A stretch of 64,000 nucleotides of DNA from Edolisoma coerulescens. Taxonomy: Eukaryota > Chordata > Aves > Passeriformes > Campephagidae. The stretch is taken from positions 1,516,006 through 1,580,005 of the forward strand of contig VWZW01002568.1 in assembly GCA_013397115.1 (NCBI GenBank), written 5' to 3'. Of the stretch, positions 9,732 to 24,700 are shown piece after piece. Under the pieces are notes generated by a model, which saw only the letters and a list, made by a program, of their open reading frames with translations, searched no databases and was not told the origin of the DNA. Position 1 is the first letter of the stretch; each line of letters opens with the position of its first letter. A program made the position numbers and the translations under genes.

Positions 9732-12700
9732 AAGAAAAAGAGGAAGGAAAAAGAAAGAAAGAAAATAACCACCCTCTTCTTACAAGCTCAAGCATCAGTC
9801 ACCATAAAGTCTACCAATAATATCTGGAGAAAGACGCTCCCCTTTCTCGCCTCTGCTTTTTATGTACTTAGTCGTGGTATCACCTCTCATTTGAAAGGCA
9901 CTCGCTGAGTCTTGATCCTCTCCTCCGTTCTAATTTTAATTTTTGACACTCCAAACTACCGCCTAACGACTCAGTCATTAGGGATGAGGCTTTGGGCAGG
10001 AGGTTGGAGGAGGCGGGTGAAGGCAGCGACTGAGGGCTTTGCACCTCGCCCCAGGAGAATCTTCTCCCGTGCTATTCTGTGTGGTAACCAAAGGGGAAAA
10101 AATAGGGTGCTGGCGTGTTACCATCTCCCCAGGCATCCCGAGGTGAAGGAATGGGCGCTTGGGACGCAGAATCATAGAACCAAAGAATAATTTATGTTGA
10201 AAAGGACCTTCAAGACATCCCTCTTCACCTTGCTATCCCCTGCTCTGGCAAACCGCCTGGAGTTCCCTGGCCAGTCTTGTCCTTCTCTATTCCCCGAGTG
10301 TTGCCTAAGCATCCCCACCCGCCCCCAGCACCCTCGCCCCAGAGCCCGGCCGTGTCCCCTCCAGGTCTCCCAGCCCACCCCGCAGCTCCAGGCGCNNNNN
10401 NNNNNNNNNCTGGAGCGGGGCTCGGTGCGCGGATTAGGATCCATCCCTGTGGCTGGACCGTGTCTCCGCGCCCAGCTTTGAGCCCAGCGAGGGCAGGGCA
10501 GATCACCTCCTTGTCTTCCCTTTGTTGGGCCCTCCCTTCCCTTTTCCCGGCTCTTCTGAACATTACAAGAGCCTCGGGACGCCTGTAATAGCCCATCATC
10601 GTGTTCAGATCTTAACGCGCCGTCATTAGCGCTGTTGTCTTCTTCTTTTCTCTTCTTTTCTTTTCTCTTCCAAGGGCCAATTTAAATCGCATTAAAATCC
10701 TAAATAGCTGGCTTAATTAATGGCTTTCGCGGCTCCAGCTGAGATAATCTCCAGCTGACTAAAGCCAAATCATTCGGCGACTTCCAGCTCGCCAGGAGTT
10801 TGGGGCTGGGGAAGGGGACGGAGGGGGTTGAGCAGAGGGTTTGCCGGGCTCTGCCCGGACACCGAGCACTCCGCCGGGCCGGGAGGGAACGGAGCCGGCA
10901 GCACCCTCCGCTCCTGGCCCCGGCCAGAGCTTTGGCAGAAGTTCGGCGAAGATATCAGGCTGGGTTTTGAGAGTTTGTTTGTTTGTTTGCTTGCTTGCTT
11001 GATGGTTTGTTTAATTTTATTTTGATCTTTCCGCGAGGTTTTGTTTGTCTGTTTGAGGTTTGGTTGTTTTGTGGAGATTTTTTTTTTGTTTTGGTCGTTT
11101 GTTTGTTTGTTTTCTCTGCTGATCTACAAAAGGTGTATTTTCTGGCTGTGGACAGTAGGGTCATGGAAAGTCCCTGGGCTGGGTTCTCACCGGTTTTGGG
11201 ATTCCGTGCTTCTCCCCATCTCTGCTGGGGTAGAAGTTGTGTATTGTATCTTTTCTATCTCACTTCATTTCGAGCTGTGGGGTGTTGTGATGTGCACAGT
11301 CCCAGCTTTGCCTGCCTCAGCGGAGCTTTTGGAGCCAGGCACACATGGGGTGTGCACCACGCAGAGCTGCCCTTGGCATCCCATAAACTCGGGCGCACAC
11401 GCTGGGAGTGAAGTGTGTAAGAGCACATGACAAGCGGACACACAACAAACACACAACACATACAGGACACACACAGCCAGCCAATGGCTCCTGAGACAGA
11501 ATCCCCCTTCAACATCACTCGCTCTGCCCCACTCCTGGGACACCTCGGGCAGAGCCTCAAACCTTTACCACACCTTCACACACACAACCACCCCGCACAC
11601 AGCCTGCTCAAGCCTTTGTCCTGCAGGAACCAGCCCAGGGTCGCAAGAACTCTCCAGCAGCACTCAGCGGTTTTCCCACGCCACTGGCACAGGGAGAGCC
11701 TGGAGAGGCATTGGAAAGTGCTGCTTAGTTCCTGTGGCTTTTGTATGGGAAAGTGGAATGAAGCAGATGTCTTTTCTTTTGATTCTGGTTTGGATCTTAT
11801 CCTTCACCCCAGGAGCTGCAGAATTTCTCCTGTATCAGCGCTGATACACCTCGATAATGGAGGGCTGGTCCTCTGGGCATGAGATTTTTTTACATGTTCA
11901 TACAACCTTTAAAGTTGGTTTCCTGTAACAAATCCACTTATTTGTATTATTCTGTTTTCCACCTTGCTTATCCTAAGCTAATTTTTTAACCTTGTTTAAA
12001 CTTAAAACTCTTACAGCTGCTAATATCCTTAAAAACACGGTGGAGGCAAGAGGCTGGTCTTAAAAACTGCTGGTGGTATCCTCACTCTTAGTGAACCTTT
12101 TGGTTTATATCTAAAAACTCCTTATGTTCTGTGCATGCAGGCATGTCTTTGTTTTCTTGGCATGAATGCTGTAGCAAGGGACATCTCAGAATTGTTTCTG
12201 TTCGTAGAATGAGCTGGTTTTACGTGGCTACTAATGTGATGCAAAGTTTGTTAACTTAAACGAAACCAAAAGAATAACTGAAAAAAAAAAAAAAAAAGCA
12301 GTACTTTCTATTTTTCCTGACAAATGTAGATGAGTTTTAGAGTTTTGAATATTTAGCTCCTGATATTAATGACTGGGTCATGTGAGGATAATTTGGAGAA
12401 CATTTTGAATTGCTTATAGACATTTTGGAACTGAAGACGGGATTAAGTAGTACGGATAAAATCTGTTCTGATAACTGCTTGCTTACATTTGCTACATGAC
12501 AGGGAAAACAAAGCAAAGGAGAGGCAGATTCTAAAGTCTTCATTTTGTAACGTACTGTAAACTTGCAGAATTTCAGCACAGGGCAGAAAATACACTGTAA
12601 GCTGGAGGCTCCCATAAACAGCACCTGTAGATATAAATAATAGACTAATAAAAAGCATAGCATGCTATTAATATTTTATATAAGATCAATCTGTCGACAT

Positions 12701-15700
12701 TCAGGCATGCTTATACTTAATAATGTACACAAGTACACAAACGTGTATATCCTGAAAAACAAAATAAGCAGCATTTCTGCACTGTTGTCACCAGTGTATT
12801 ATGATGTTTCCTTACACAGGTGCATGACATTTACAGGTGAATATCTTGGAGAATGTTGTATTGAATGAATACAAAACACTCACTCTATTGTGGTTGTTAC
12901 AATTAACAAATAAAAAATGACCTTGCAGAGTGTAATGATGTATAAAATTATAGACACAGATTTTAAAAAAAATTGTATTTAAAGTGTAAAAACCATCCGG
13001 TGACACCCACAGATATTTCTTTCTCTCATTCCTGACAAAACAAAAACATTGCTTATGAAAAGCATAAAAAAAATTCCAGCATATTGGTTTTATCAATGAA
13101 AGGATGCACAAATATTTAACTCTGATGGTGTAAGGGAGCCTTGCCTTTCAGCAGGTGCCTGAGTAACTAAATCAGAATAAACCACCACCTCCAGCTACCC
13201 TATTGTTCTTTTCATCTGTACAAAGAGAACCTGCAACCAAAACAGACCAAGCTCTCCTCGCCACGTGGGTTATTGGGATTTTCATTGTGTTGACAAGACG
13301 GGTGGGGTAGAGTGTGGCTCTGTTCTCCCCGCTGTCATCGGCACAACCCATCATCAGCTTGTGTTGGCATTTGGTACTGACATGTGCTATTTGATGGGGA
13401 GATGGGAATAAGGAAGGGAAAATACTCTCCCGATGTTTGCTCTGACTACCTTTTCCAGCATCACATAGCCTAACTTTTGTTTGTTCAGGCTTGGGAAACA
13501 AAGCAAAAGCACAATTCTCATGAAGGAGGACACTGTGTTGAGCATGAACCAGTCAGTTAGAAGGAAAAGGTTTGGGCCCCCAAAGTAAACTAATAAAAAT
13601 GAACTTAAGTCTTTTGTCATTCCTCTCCCTCAGGCCACTTGAAAATAATCATAGATTAGAATCATAGAATATTTTGTGTTGGAAGAGACCTTTAAAGGTC
13701 GTCTAGTCCAACCCTTTGCAATGAGCAGAAACATCTTTAACTACATCAGGTTATATATAATCTCTTGAAGTGATTTGGGGATTCAGTATACAGCAGTTTT
13801 GGGCCCTTGGTCTCTCGCCTAGATGAGGTCAGCTGCACAAAGCATCTCTCTTTCCCACCCATTTTTATCTTGCGACCAATTGTATTTATTGAAATCCACA
13901 CGAAGATGACAGATCAGAGAGTAAAACTCTGTCATGAATAAAGAAGTAATTGAATAGAGTTGGATGAAAGAGAAGCCTTAAAGAAGGGTTTGAGTGCCTG
14001 AAATCTTCCCTTCTTTCAAATTTTTTCCCTAATCTATCTGTTGAAATATAAAATATAATTCTCCTTTCATCTAAATCTTGTCCTGCCTGTGTTTTCAGAC
14101 CTCTGTGGCTGTAAGAGCACAACCATCACCATTTACAGTCATCTCCAAAATAGTATCTTACGGCAACAGATGAAGTCAGACCAGACCGTGTAACCAGTTC
14201 CCTATGGGAATACACAGTTGTCCTAAAAAGAGTCTTAACATTCACAAGCCCATTTCACGTGGTACTCAGAGCACAAAACTGCTGAGGCAATCAGCTGGGT
14301 GATCCTACCAGTTATCTCACTGTCCGCCTGCTCTCCTTTTCCTTTTTCTGGCTTTGCCGCAGGACAAATGCCCTGGATAACGAGTCAGGGTGCAAGGGCC
14401 ACAGCTTTCCCTTCTTCATGCACACCTGTGGGCACCTTACTTTGCTGTTCCTGCATGTGGGGCTCTTCATTTGATGAGCTGAGGGGATCTCATGTATCCT
14501 GTCACCAGGAGTTAGTCTGTAAAGATTTCCAAAGCTGGTAGGAACTGCTGAGAGGAATAGGCATCTCCAGGTTGAATTGCTAGACTTACAAAAGGCATTA
14601 TTTCTGCTCTGTCTTTGAGGTATTATTTCTGTTACTTCTGCTGGTGTCTTAGCATCCCACCTCTCAAATACTCTGTTATGACAAGACTGGCTCAACAATT
14701 AAGTGAGGATTGACTTTTCCAACAGCACTCACAGTGGCATTGTGTTGGTGGGAAAAAAAGCTCGTTGTTGCCACTGCTGTTTAGTTCAACTTAAAATATG
14801 TCTTGTGGTGGTGGTCTTCATGTTAAGCTGCCTTGCAAAATCATTTGTCCACTCTAACACATGATCAGAAGGAAGGAAGGAATACTCTGAAGCATGTGTT
14901 TCCCAAGAAACCTAATCCTTCATCTTCCCGCGTGGCTGCCCTTCTCCTTTCCTCTCTCTTTCCAGCAGCCCTTCATTCCTTTTTCTGTTTACCACATGGT
15001 GTAAAGGCCAGGACTTCATCCACCTCCTCCCCAAGGTGGTGTTTGTGGTAGGAAATTCATGCCTTCAAAAATGCACACAGTTTGCGACAAAGGCATATCT
15101 TCATGTAGAAAGCACCACACCGCTCTCTGTTGCTGTGTCAATGAATAATTAATATAGTGAAATAATTATGTGCAATAGATTTTGCCTTCTCATAATTTTC
15201 TACTTGTTCCCCAAGTTTCTGGAAAGCAAATGACCTAGACTTGCTGATTTCTTTTACTTTTAACTCATACCTGGCTTACCTGGAATTGCTTTGGTTTAGA
15301 TCATGTTGCTTGGGCATGATACTTTAAAATATTTCAGACTGTAAGCAACTTTCTACTAAATAGTAATGAGAAGTGTTCCAGTAAATTCTGGTTAGGGTAG
15401 GAGCAGCTGCAGGGTAACAGGTTTTTGGATTAAAGGAACAATTATTTATCTGGCATAAAGGGTGCACATACTGGCTTAACCTGGCAAGGAGATGAACTTT
15501 AATATGACACTGATTTCAGTACAGTCTCACTCGTTATAAAATCTACAGACTCACTGAAGTAAATAAATATGTACACAGTGCTACTGTTTTCTTGACACGT
15601 ATATATATATACACGTGTGTATGTGCATTGTGCGGCAGATGCCAAACAAACAGATCTACTCAGTGTTAACGCTCTTCACAAATGTACCTGACAGACCAGA

Positions 15701-18700
15701 AGTTTGAAAATGTTGCTTGAAAATATTTACAGGTTTCTGGAAAAAAAAAAAAAATCCACCAGAGAAAACCCAAACACACCAAAACAACACAGACCCAAAA
15801 TTATTTCGGGTGTGTGGTGCCAGATTTTTGTGTTTGAGCGTATGAGCTCATTAATTGTAGCTTTGAGCTGTGTAAAAATGTGCATCAGTGCCCTTGATGT
15901 GTCTGTATTTTGGTGATGCACGAATTGTCTCTATATCCTGTCTAAGAAGTGGACACTAATATCTGCCCTGGAACATAATTAGAAGTCATAAAATACCCTG
16001 CTGTACTGAGTCAGGATCTCACCCATCTGGGACTGATACCAAGAGATGTTCTTTTCTGGTGTTGCTGTCAGCACAAATGTTTAAATATACCTTCAAGAGC
16101 TGAAATATTTGGAAAGAAATTCTGTTTGCCTTATGTAAGCAAGAAATAGTCTGCATTTAATGAAGGTTCATCCTTCAGTCTGTCTCTGTGAGAAGTGGAA
16201 CAGAGTCACCTTAATTTTTAGAGGGCTGCACATGTAAGAGGATAAAAAGAAAAGTGTAGGATCTTGTCTAAAGTGAGCTTTTTATTTTCTTTCTATTCTA
16301 TTCTATTCTATTCTATTCTATTCTATTCTATTCTATTCTATTCTATTCTATTCTCACTACAGAATTTAGGTTAGAAACTAAAGTTTTTAAGCGTAACACA
16401 GTGAGCTCTTGTAGTTAAAAATGATTAAGGTGTTCACAGGAAAAAAGAAATTATCAGGGTATCTTAAAAGGTACAGTATGTTTCCTTTAAGCATGAATGA
16501 TGAGCACAGATTAATTCTGCTCTAAGAAGGTCTTTGTATCATCATCCTCACATAAACCATCTGAACTCCTTCTAGTAGTGCATTGAATTATATGATATTT
16601 TATATCACTGTCATATGCAACTCATTCTTTTTTTTTTCTCATCTTTTCCCCAGGGAAGAATAGTGCATGCGGTGGTAAGATTTATTTCTTCCACAGAATT
16701 TTTTATTGTAGTCAGGTTGGAGAAGGCAGGTCAAAGAAAAGTGTTTGTGCTTGGTGACAAAATATGTGTTAGTCCTTAAGATTATTTCTTTTTTTCCCTG
16801 TGAGTTTCTTCTACGCTCTTGGATCAGTTGCACAGAAAGTTTTCTCTCTTTCTCTTTCTTGTATTAACTTTAAGTTAAAAGCTCGGTTTTGCCTGAGGAG
16901 TTATTGATTACAGTCTTGACTGAAAGGTTTGGTGATCATTCAGCAGTTTTAGACCCAGGCCAAGTAATTGCCACTCTCAAGAAATAAACAATTGCAGAAC
17001 TAACCTGAGATAAACTGATGTAGCTCAATAGATTTCAATCGTTAATATCAGCTGAGGATTTGACCTAACTTTGGAAGGAATTTATGAGTTCAAAGGTGTG
17101 GAAAGCTGTTCTTGCTGCAAATCACTGCAAACCCACAGTGTTCTTGCATCTTCATAATCCTAAATACTGCTATGAGAGTTAAAATTAACATTTCTCATTA
17201 GAACCAACGTCCTAAATTTTTCACAAACTGTGTTTTCTTAAATTGTGAGTGAGGGTTCAATCTTATTCTTTGAATCATACTAGATTGAAGAGGCTTTAGT
17301 GATAATTGGTAATTTTTTCGGAGTGTGAAATCAAACGATATCAAATGGCCATAATGATGTATTTTGACTGTAAAGCTTATGTAATTCTATACTTCACTGT
17401 TTTCACAATGAAATTTCAACACATTAATTTTTCTCAAAACAACAATATTGTAAAAAGCCAACCCACACACGCCACAAGAAAAACCAAACCCAAACAAAAC
17501 CAGCCTCAACAGGACCACAGAATTGTTCTTAATGGTTGAGTTCGTCAAAACACAGAAGGTGAAGTTTTCCGCCACTCTAATATTTCCTTTTTCCCTAGGT
17601 GGCACCTGTGTTGTCAACCCCACCGACCTGTTCTGCTCTGTTCCTGGCCGCTTGTCTCTGCTCAGCTCCACTTCCAAGTACAAGGTGACCATCGCAGAGG
17701 TGAAGAGGCGCCTTTCCCCACCAGAATGCCTCAACGCTTCCCTCCTCGGAGGTATTTTGAGAAGGTAAGTTGAAGGTGAGAATAACAACTCCTAGACAAT
17801 GCTGTAATTGCTGCAATTTTTTTATTTTCAACAGATAGGCTTTATTCTTTTTCCCTGCTTGGATAGGTGGTCATACTTGGGGTAAACAGAAGGGGATGGA
17901 TTAGGAGGGAACACTGGGGAATTTTCAATAAATGAGAAAGTTTACATTTTTCATCAGATTGATTTTTTTTTTTTTTTTTACTTCCTCTGTTCAGTTACTC
18001 ATCAGGCATGGATAGATTGCTTTGACTTGTTTTGAGTGAAAGAAAAAAGGAAATTCAATGTGTGGAAAATTTCACCAGAGCGACAAATCGAAATTCTTGC
18101 TGAGAAACTGTCTCAAAGCAAATTATTTTACAAAGTGTAGTTACAGACCTCATTCAACAAAATAATAAAACACAGAGGCATAGGGATGCCTTTTTCTTCC
18201 TTTCTTTGCGTGTTTTTTGAGCAGAAAAAAGACAGAATAAGCTGGTTTTACTTTTTTTGTTGTGAGATACTGGGGGAGAAGTGAATAGTTAGGTGAAGTT
18301 TTGCCTCTGACCCTTCACTGACCAGAGCAGACACTTGCAGAGAGCAGGAGCAGCAAGAAGGAAAGGGGCAGACTGTGCCTCACATTGCAAGAGGAAAACT
18401 AGGAGGCAACTGTAATTCAGCCAGGCATATCTAAGTCGTGGTGTCCCCGAGGTGTCAGCTCAGATGGCATCAGCTGCTTGAACACCCTTTGATCAAAACT
18501 AGCTGGAAAGTCATCGGCTATTTCACTGCTGGCACTGAAGGCCACACTGATCCTCGTGCTTATGCTGAAAGTCATTTTAACCAGCCTGAGAGATGCTGGC
18601 ATTCAGCATGTCTCGAGCCATCTTGGGGAATAATGACTGTAGACCATGAGTTGTTTTCAAGGCATAAGTCCCATTTAACTGCCTCTATAGGCATTGAAAT

Positions 18701-21700
18701 CCAAAATCTACAGCCGGCAAAATTTTCCCCTCTATTTGCTTCATCCTGGAGAAACCTTCAGCTAATTTTCACTTTAAATACTCGTGCTGCAGATTTCATC
18801 AATACAGTGCAAGCTGTTAAGGATTCAAGGGCATCGACTTGAATGTGGGGCTCACTTCTCTCCTCTGTTAAAATGCTTGAATGATCCCCACAGGTTTTTG
18901 ACCCAGACTAAATATCTCCTCTCCCAGATTAACCCTGGGCATGGTTCAGGAGTTTGCAAAAGCCAGGGACTTCTCACAGCCTGCAGTTTGGATGTGCTAA
19001 TTCTGTTTTATGAATCAGAGAGTGCAACTGAGCAGATTTAGTCAGTTTGTAACTGAGGGTTTCACAGCTAGAGAACAGGCTCAAACACTCTGTATTTGAC
19101 CAGGAAAGATGTAGGAAAACAAAATCTCATTGATTGTTTGCCTGAGACCTGGAAGGCTTGTTTTTGCATCCTGTCAGCAGTCACCGGTTACCTATTTTCC
19201 CAAGAAGCTTGCCCTGGGAATAAAGTGTTCTGAATAAAGAAAAAATTCTTTTCAAAAGATATTTCCTGACAAACAATGTGGCCAAAGTTGTGGTATCTCT
19301 TAATGCATAAAAACAGATATCCAAATGGTGATATTCCATGTTTGGCTCCTTCCTCTGCCTGAAGGAACTTGAACCTGAACCTCAAAATATTTAGTCAGTG
19401 ATTACTTTTCCTAAGCTCTGGGCCCCTCAATCTCATTTGAGGTTAATTATGTATTTGTTGTACAAAAAGCAAAAGTGTAGACTCCTATCTAATTAATGGA
19501 CAGGTCATTCATTTGGGATGGGAGATATCTGGGTTCCAGTCACTGTTTTATTCACTGTTTAAGCATTTTAACATCAGTTATTTACTGTCAGCTGGCTGCT
19601 GCATCTGTCTGAAAGACACAGGTTAAAATTCCCTCAGGCTGAGGAAGAATTTGAACCTACATCTGCTGCATAAATGGATATGTTTCAATTCCTCAAACAC
19701 TGAGGTGCTGCAGAAAAGCAGCACTGGGACACACCAGGACCCATTTTGTGAGAACACAAGGGGCACAGACAACCAATGTTGGCTGAGATTTTAGCTTCAG
19801 CATTTCCTATTGCCTTGTCCTTCTTCCTTGTAAGTTTTGGGCTTTGTAGACAACATTTCTGAGTACCCAGGTCTCTACATAAATTGTAGAGGGATAGTTA
19901 GAGCTGGGTTCCACATTGATATCTACATTTAAGTAGCTATCTGGCTTCGTTTAAGAGTCAGACAAGCCAGATGAGTAAAGTCCACTCATTGTAGATGTCT
20001 GTTTAATCTAATTCTAGAAGGTCATGTTTCTCTTTAATTTGTCTTTGGAACCTGGCTTAGTTAAATCAGATATAAGCGTTTGCACTGTCAATATTTATAT
20101 TTAGTCACTGTAATCCCAGGCTCTGTGCCCAAATCAGGACACTGGGCTCCACCAGGTGGAAAGCTGCCTGAAGAACTGATGCCCCCACAACAGGCATTAA
20201 AATCTTTAACTCTGCCAAAGAACCAACGTTAAAGAACCACGTAGATCAAGCAGGACGTTAGGAATACAGCTCTGAAATATTTCCCACTGATGTCACTACT
20301 GCAGGCATTACCCCACACGTTTGTCAACAAAGTGTGTACAATTTCTAGGCTTTATATTAACGTGGGGAAAAGGTGCAGAATAATGACAAGTGTCTCTCTT
20401 TCCTGCTGTTCTCTCATGATAGGGCAAAATCCAAGAATGGAGGACGTTGCTTGCGAGAAAAATTAGACAGACTGGGACTGAATTTGCCTGCAGGAAGAAG
20501 AAAAGCAGCAAATGTCACACTCTTGACTTCCTTGGTAGAAGGTAGGGTCTCTAATATTGCACTATAATATAACCGTAATTAAAATGTTTCATGGTATGCA
20601 ACCCTTCTCAGCCATAGGGTTAAATTCCATAATCTGTGTTTTGTATAAAGAGACCTGACTTGCCTGAAGCCACAGACAGAGTGAGTGGCAAAATGGAAGT
20701 TCATTCTGAGATATCTTGGCCCCCAGCAAGTGTCTTGGTCCTGCAGTTTCCTCTGCATTGATTTGTGCTTACAAATCGATCATCCGAGTGTTCTTGTGAG
20801 AGAGATGAATGTCTTATACCAACTCTATAAGTAGGTTTGTTTATCCTCCTTTTTTTTTTAAACTTGTGAATTTCCTGGAGCTGGTCCAAAAATGTGATGA
20901 TTTTTTTTTTTTCTCCCCTAAGAAAGCATAATATTTAGACAAGCCTTTTCCCCACACACATAAATGAATGAAATCTGTTTTCAGATAATATCTAGACAGG
21001 CCCAGGAGATACTTTCTTGGCCTTTATTTGTTGTTTAAATATCATTCACCAAATACTGCCAGGCTCTTCAAACCTTCAGCTGGGAGATGCAGGTTCAAAC
21101 CCCTCAGGCAAAGGGAAGAAACTCTACCTGCATCTTGTCTATTCTGGGTGAATCCACTAAGTACCCAGTTTGTTGTCTGGCTGCGAGTAGCAGCTCTGGG
21201 AATTTCAGATCCCTTCTTCTTGATGTTGAGAGAACTCAGCTCATCCTAAAGGTCAATACCTTCTACAATCATAACCTGAAAGGTCCATACAGATCTAGGC
21301 AAGTAGGCTGAGGTCTCAGCACATATTACCACAGAATTACAGAATTATAGAAGGATTGAGGCTGGAAGGCACCTCTGGTGGTCTCCCAGACCAATCCTCC
21401 TGCTCAAAGCAGGGTCAATTAGAAGAGCTTTCTCAGGACTTTGTGAGTTTTATATTATCTCAAAAGATGGAGACTCGTCAAGGCTGAAATAGCTCTGAAT
21501 CCTTGACACTGGAGGTTGTCAGCATCTGTGATGAGGGACTGAGATTTTCAGGGGCCACTGAGCACAAGGAACTCCAATGGGGCTGCTCTGAAACACAGGT
21601 GTGTCCATATCACACCTGCTTGCAAGAGAAAGCTCTGATGGAGTTACAGTCTTAGAAAAGGTACCAGGTTAGAGGAACAAGGGCTGTTCCCACCTTCAGG

Positions 21701-24700
21701 TGTCTCAGGTCAGGGAAGAATAAATACAGCTGGTGTTTTATTAGTAAACAGAGCAGTGGCTTTAAGCTGAAAGATGAAATTAGGAAGAAATTCTTCCCTG
21801 TGAGGGTGGTGAGGCTCTAGCACAGGTTGCCCAGAGAAGCTGGGGCTGCCCCATCCCTGGAAGTGTTCAAGGCCGGGCTGGATGAGGCTTGGAGCAACCT
21901 GGGATAGTGGAAGGTGTCCCTGCCCATGGCAGGGGGTTGGATTGAGTTGAACTTTAAGGTTTCTTCCAACCCAGACCATTCCATGATTCTGGGATTCTAG
22001 GTGGTCAGTTTTTCATTCATCAGAAGAGACTGAGAAGGAGGTGGCTCTCTGAGAGCTCCTGGGATTGATGGCTGAGTACCTTTACTGAAAGTCAGGATTA
22101 GATTCCTGTTTCACAGGAATGGAGCTGTGCCTACCTCCCTGCCCTGAATTCAAAGCCAGTAGCAAACCTGATATCAAGCCTATGGTGTTGCTTCTGTTGG
22201 ACTGCCTTGCTGTGAGTCCTAGAGATAAATACTGATGTGACTGAGCTCCCTTGGGTAGACACCTTTTTGCCTGGATATGCTAATCATGAATTTTATCTAC
22301 TGGAATTTTTGGGAAAGGCACCACCATGTTAATATTCCAGCAGAAAACTAAGTGAAGCTCATTTCCTGTCTGCGTAACCAATCCTGGGTCAAACTTGGCA
22401 GTGCTCTTTGAATTCTTTGTGGTATAAGCTGTTCTCACTTTGGATGTGCAGTTATTCCTTCCAGGTGGAACTAACTTACAGCACAATTTCTTCAAGGAAA
22501 CCCATCCTTCAATGGTTCCTGCTGCTGGAGGAGGCAGAAATGGAAGGACACAGACTTACTCTGTGGTTTAGAGAATCCAGAGAGAAAGCAACATTAGCTT
22601 TTTCTGTGTGATATCAATACAGAAATTGAAATAATAATAATTTGTTAGTTTTATTAAATATCTAAAATATCAGGTACACTCTGTGTACCTCTCATAAGGA
22701 CCCAGGATTGTGTCACTCTTGACTTCTTTAGGTGGTTCTAAATTTATTATTACTAAAGGTCCTCACAGTCTTCAATATATTGAGGTTTTAATATCTCTTT
22801 AAGGTAGGAGTGTGCCCAACCGCTTGAATATCTGTGTGATGTAAATTAAGGCAAAATTTGTTGCATGATTATTATGTTTCTTGGCCAAAACCATGTCAAA
22901 AGCCTCTGGCATGACTAATACTTCCCTTCCTCTAAAACATACTAAAATCATTGAGCATTGGGGAGTCTGTTAAACTCAACGAGGAACTGCAATTTATTTC
23001 TAGGCTGTGGCCATCACATGAAGGTTCAGATTTTATGAAAATTATTCTGTGGCCTCCTGTTTTCTGCAAATTTCTTCCTTTTGGAGTTCAGCTTCGCTGC
23101 AAGATGTTTGCTGTTGGTTTGGCCAGGTTGCATCCTTAGTGTCTTTGGACGTCTACAGCCCAAAGTAGGAATTGTTAGACAGAGCAGTTCTGTTCTTTTT
23201 GTCGTGCACGCAAATCAGCACGAGTGGAAAGGCGGACAGGGAGAATGAAGTCAGTTTGCAGGACTCTCCTGAGCAGTTTGGGGACACATCTTTGTGTAAC
23301 CTGCAGGCGAGGGATGCCCTCTAGTGCCTGGACTAGAGGGAGGGAAGGGTCATTTTTCTTACGAGCTCCAAAAGGAAAATTCCTACCTATTAGCTATGAA
23401 AGAAAGGCTCCTCCAATAAATTCTAGTATTTCCAAGGCTAAGTTTTACTGAAGGCTCAAAAGAGTCAAAAGCATCTCCAGTGGGTGCAAGGAAGGATGTG
23501 AAAAGAGGGGAGATGTCCTCTTCTGTTTGAACGGGTCACTTAGAGACGAAACATAAATGTGATTGCAGATGCAGGTAAAAGCAGTGCATGAACGATTTTA
23601 AAACTATCAGATAAAAAAAAAAAAAGAAAAACTTATAAAAAATTCTAGAGTTTGTTTTCCTGTCAAACCTGATTAAGACGCTACATTTCCTAGACACAGA
23701 ATTAATGACATTCATCATTTGAGGACAAAAACTCTTGAGAAAAAATAGGTCAGTGGTTGCTTTTTTCATCGTGCTCTCAACTGTCACACTTCTCCCCCAC
23801 CAGCCTTTGTTTAAATATCCTTCCACTTGTTCCTCCTCCCTTCTCACCCTACAAATAGAATAAACTTTCCTTCCACCTCCCGCCTGTCCCTCCTCCCCCT
23901 GAGTAACATTTCTGCTGGGTAGAGCATCCGGAGGAGGCACAGCCGAGGAGAGAGTGGGAGGTTCAGATGCCGAGTGTCCCTCTCCTGGGGACACAGCTCC
24001 TGCCTTCACTCTGCATAGGAGCGGCTCTCACTCTTGCTGGCCCCGGGGGACCCTCACACCGCTCCTTGCACCTGCCCACAGAAACCTTTCAAGGTACGCG
24101 GCTGCTCTCCTCACCGAGGCTTTCCAGAGCTGTCTCTGCCAATTCTGCTCCAGCAGCTGTCCTTTTCCATCATGCAAAGCTCTCTGGTCAATTGTCAAAC
24201 TGCAGAGGAGAGGCAGCGCTGCCAGGAGCTGCAGAGCCATGTGCTGAGTTTAAGGAGAGTCCAAGATTCCCAACACCTGCTCTTTGTGTCCGCAGGAGGA
24301 AAGAGCTGGGGATATCACACACAGGGAAATTTGATTTTAGATTGAATTTAGGTTGAAACAAGGTAACTGACTACAAAAGTCAGGGATTTTAGCGGTTTTT
24401 ACTTTTATTATGATTCCTAACCTAACGTAAATAACGACTAGGCAGAAGATGGCAAATCTAAGGTAAAAGAAAAAAGGTCAGTTCATCCACATTTCCAACA
24501 TTTACACATTTTCTCCCAAAGTAAATGCTTGTCCAAATTTTGCTGTAGAAAAAGAAAGAACATATTCTATGACATTTTGTACAAACTTCTTTCCCCCACC
24601 AAGCAGACTTAATCCTACTGTACATTAATCACACGGATGTCTATTCACCAAAAATAAGCATATCACAGTCCACTTCTAAATATCAAATAATCATTTGGTC

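Larger units (their letters stand above)
6118..17598 (+). other. TFAP2D: TFAP2D intron 3
   Basis: This 11.5-kb intron has four notable parts: a GC-rich CpG island (about 7000-7400), a long polypurine microsatellite (8158-8382), a second GC-rich patch interrupted by N (about 10300-10950), and unique non-repetitive sequence with clustered transcription-factor-like motifs (6240-6800, 8440-9680, 10600-10800). CR1 remnants lie near 10168 and 13646. The part from 11.1 to 17.5 kb is otherwise plain, with a TTCTA microsatellite at 16291 and an A/C-rich stretch at about 17455-17520, just before exon 4. Confidence 0.85.

Noticed and set aside
11427..11882. 151-aa plus-strand frame in intron 3
   Set aside because: It starts in a CA-rich low-complexity stretch with no splice-site support or recognisable motif.
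23536..24009. 157-aa minus-strand frame in intron 5
   Set aside because: It has a Phe run from a poly-A stretch and no recognisable domain. Most likely chance.
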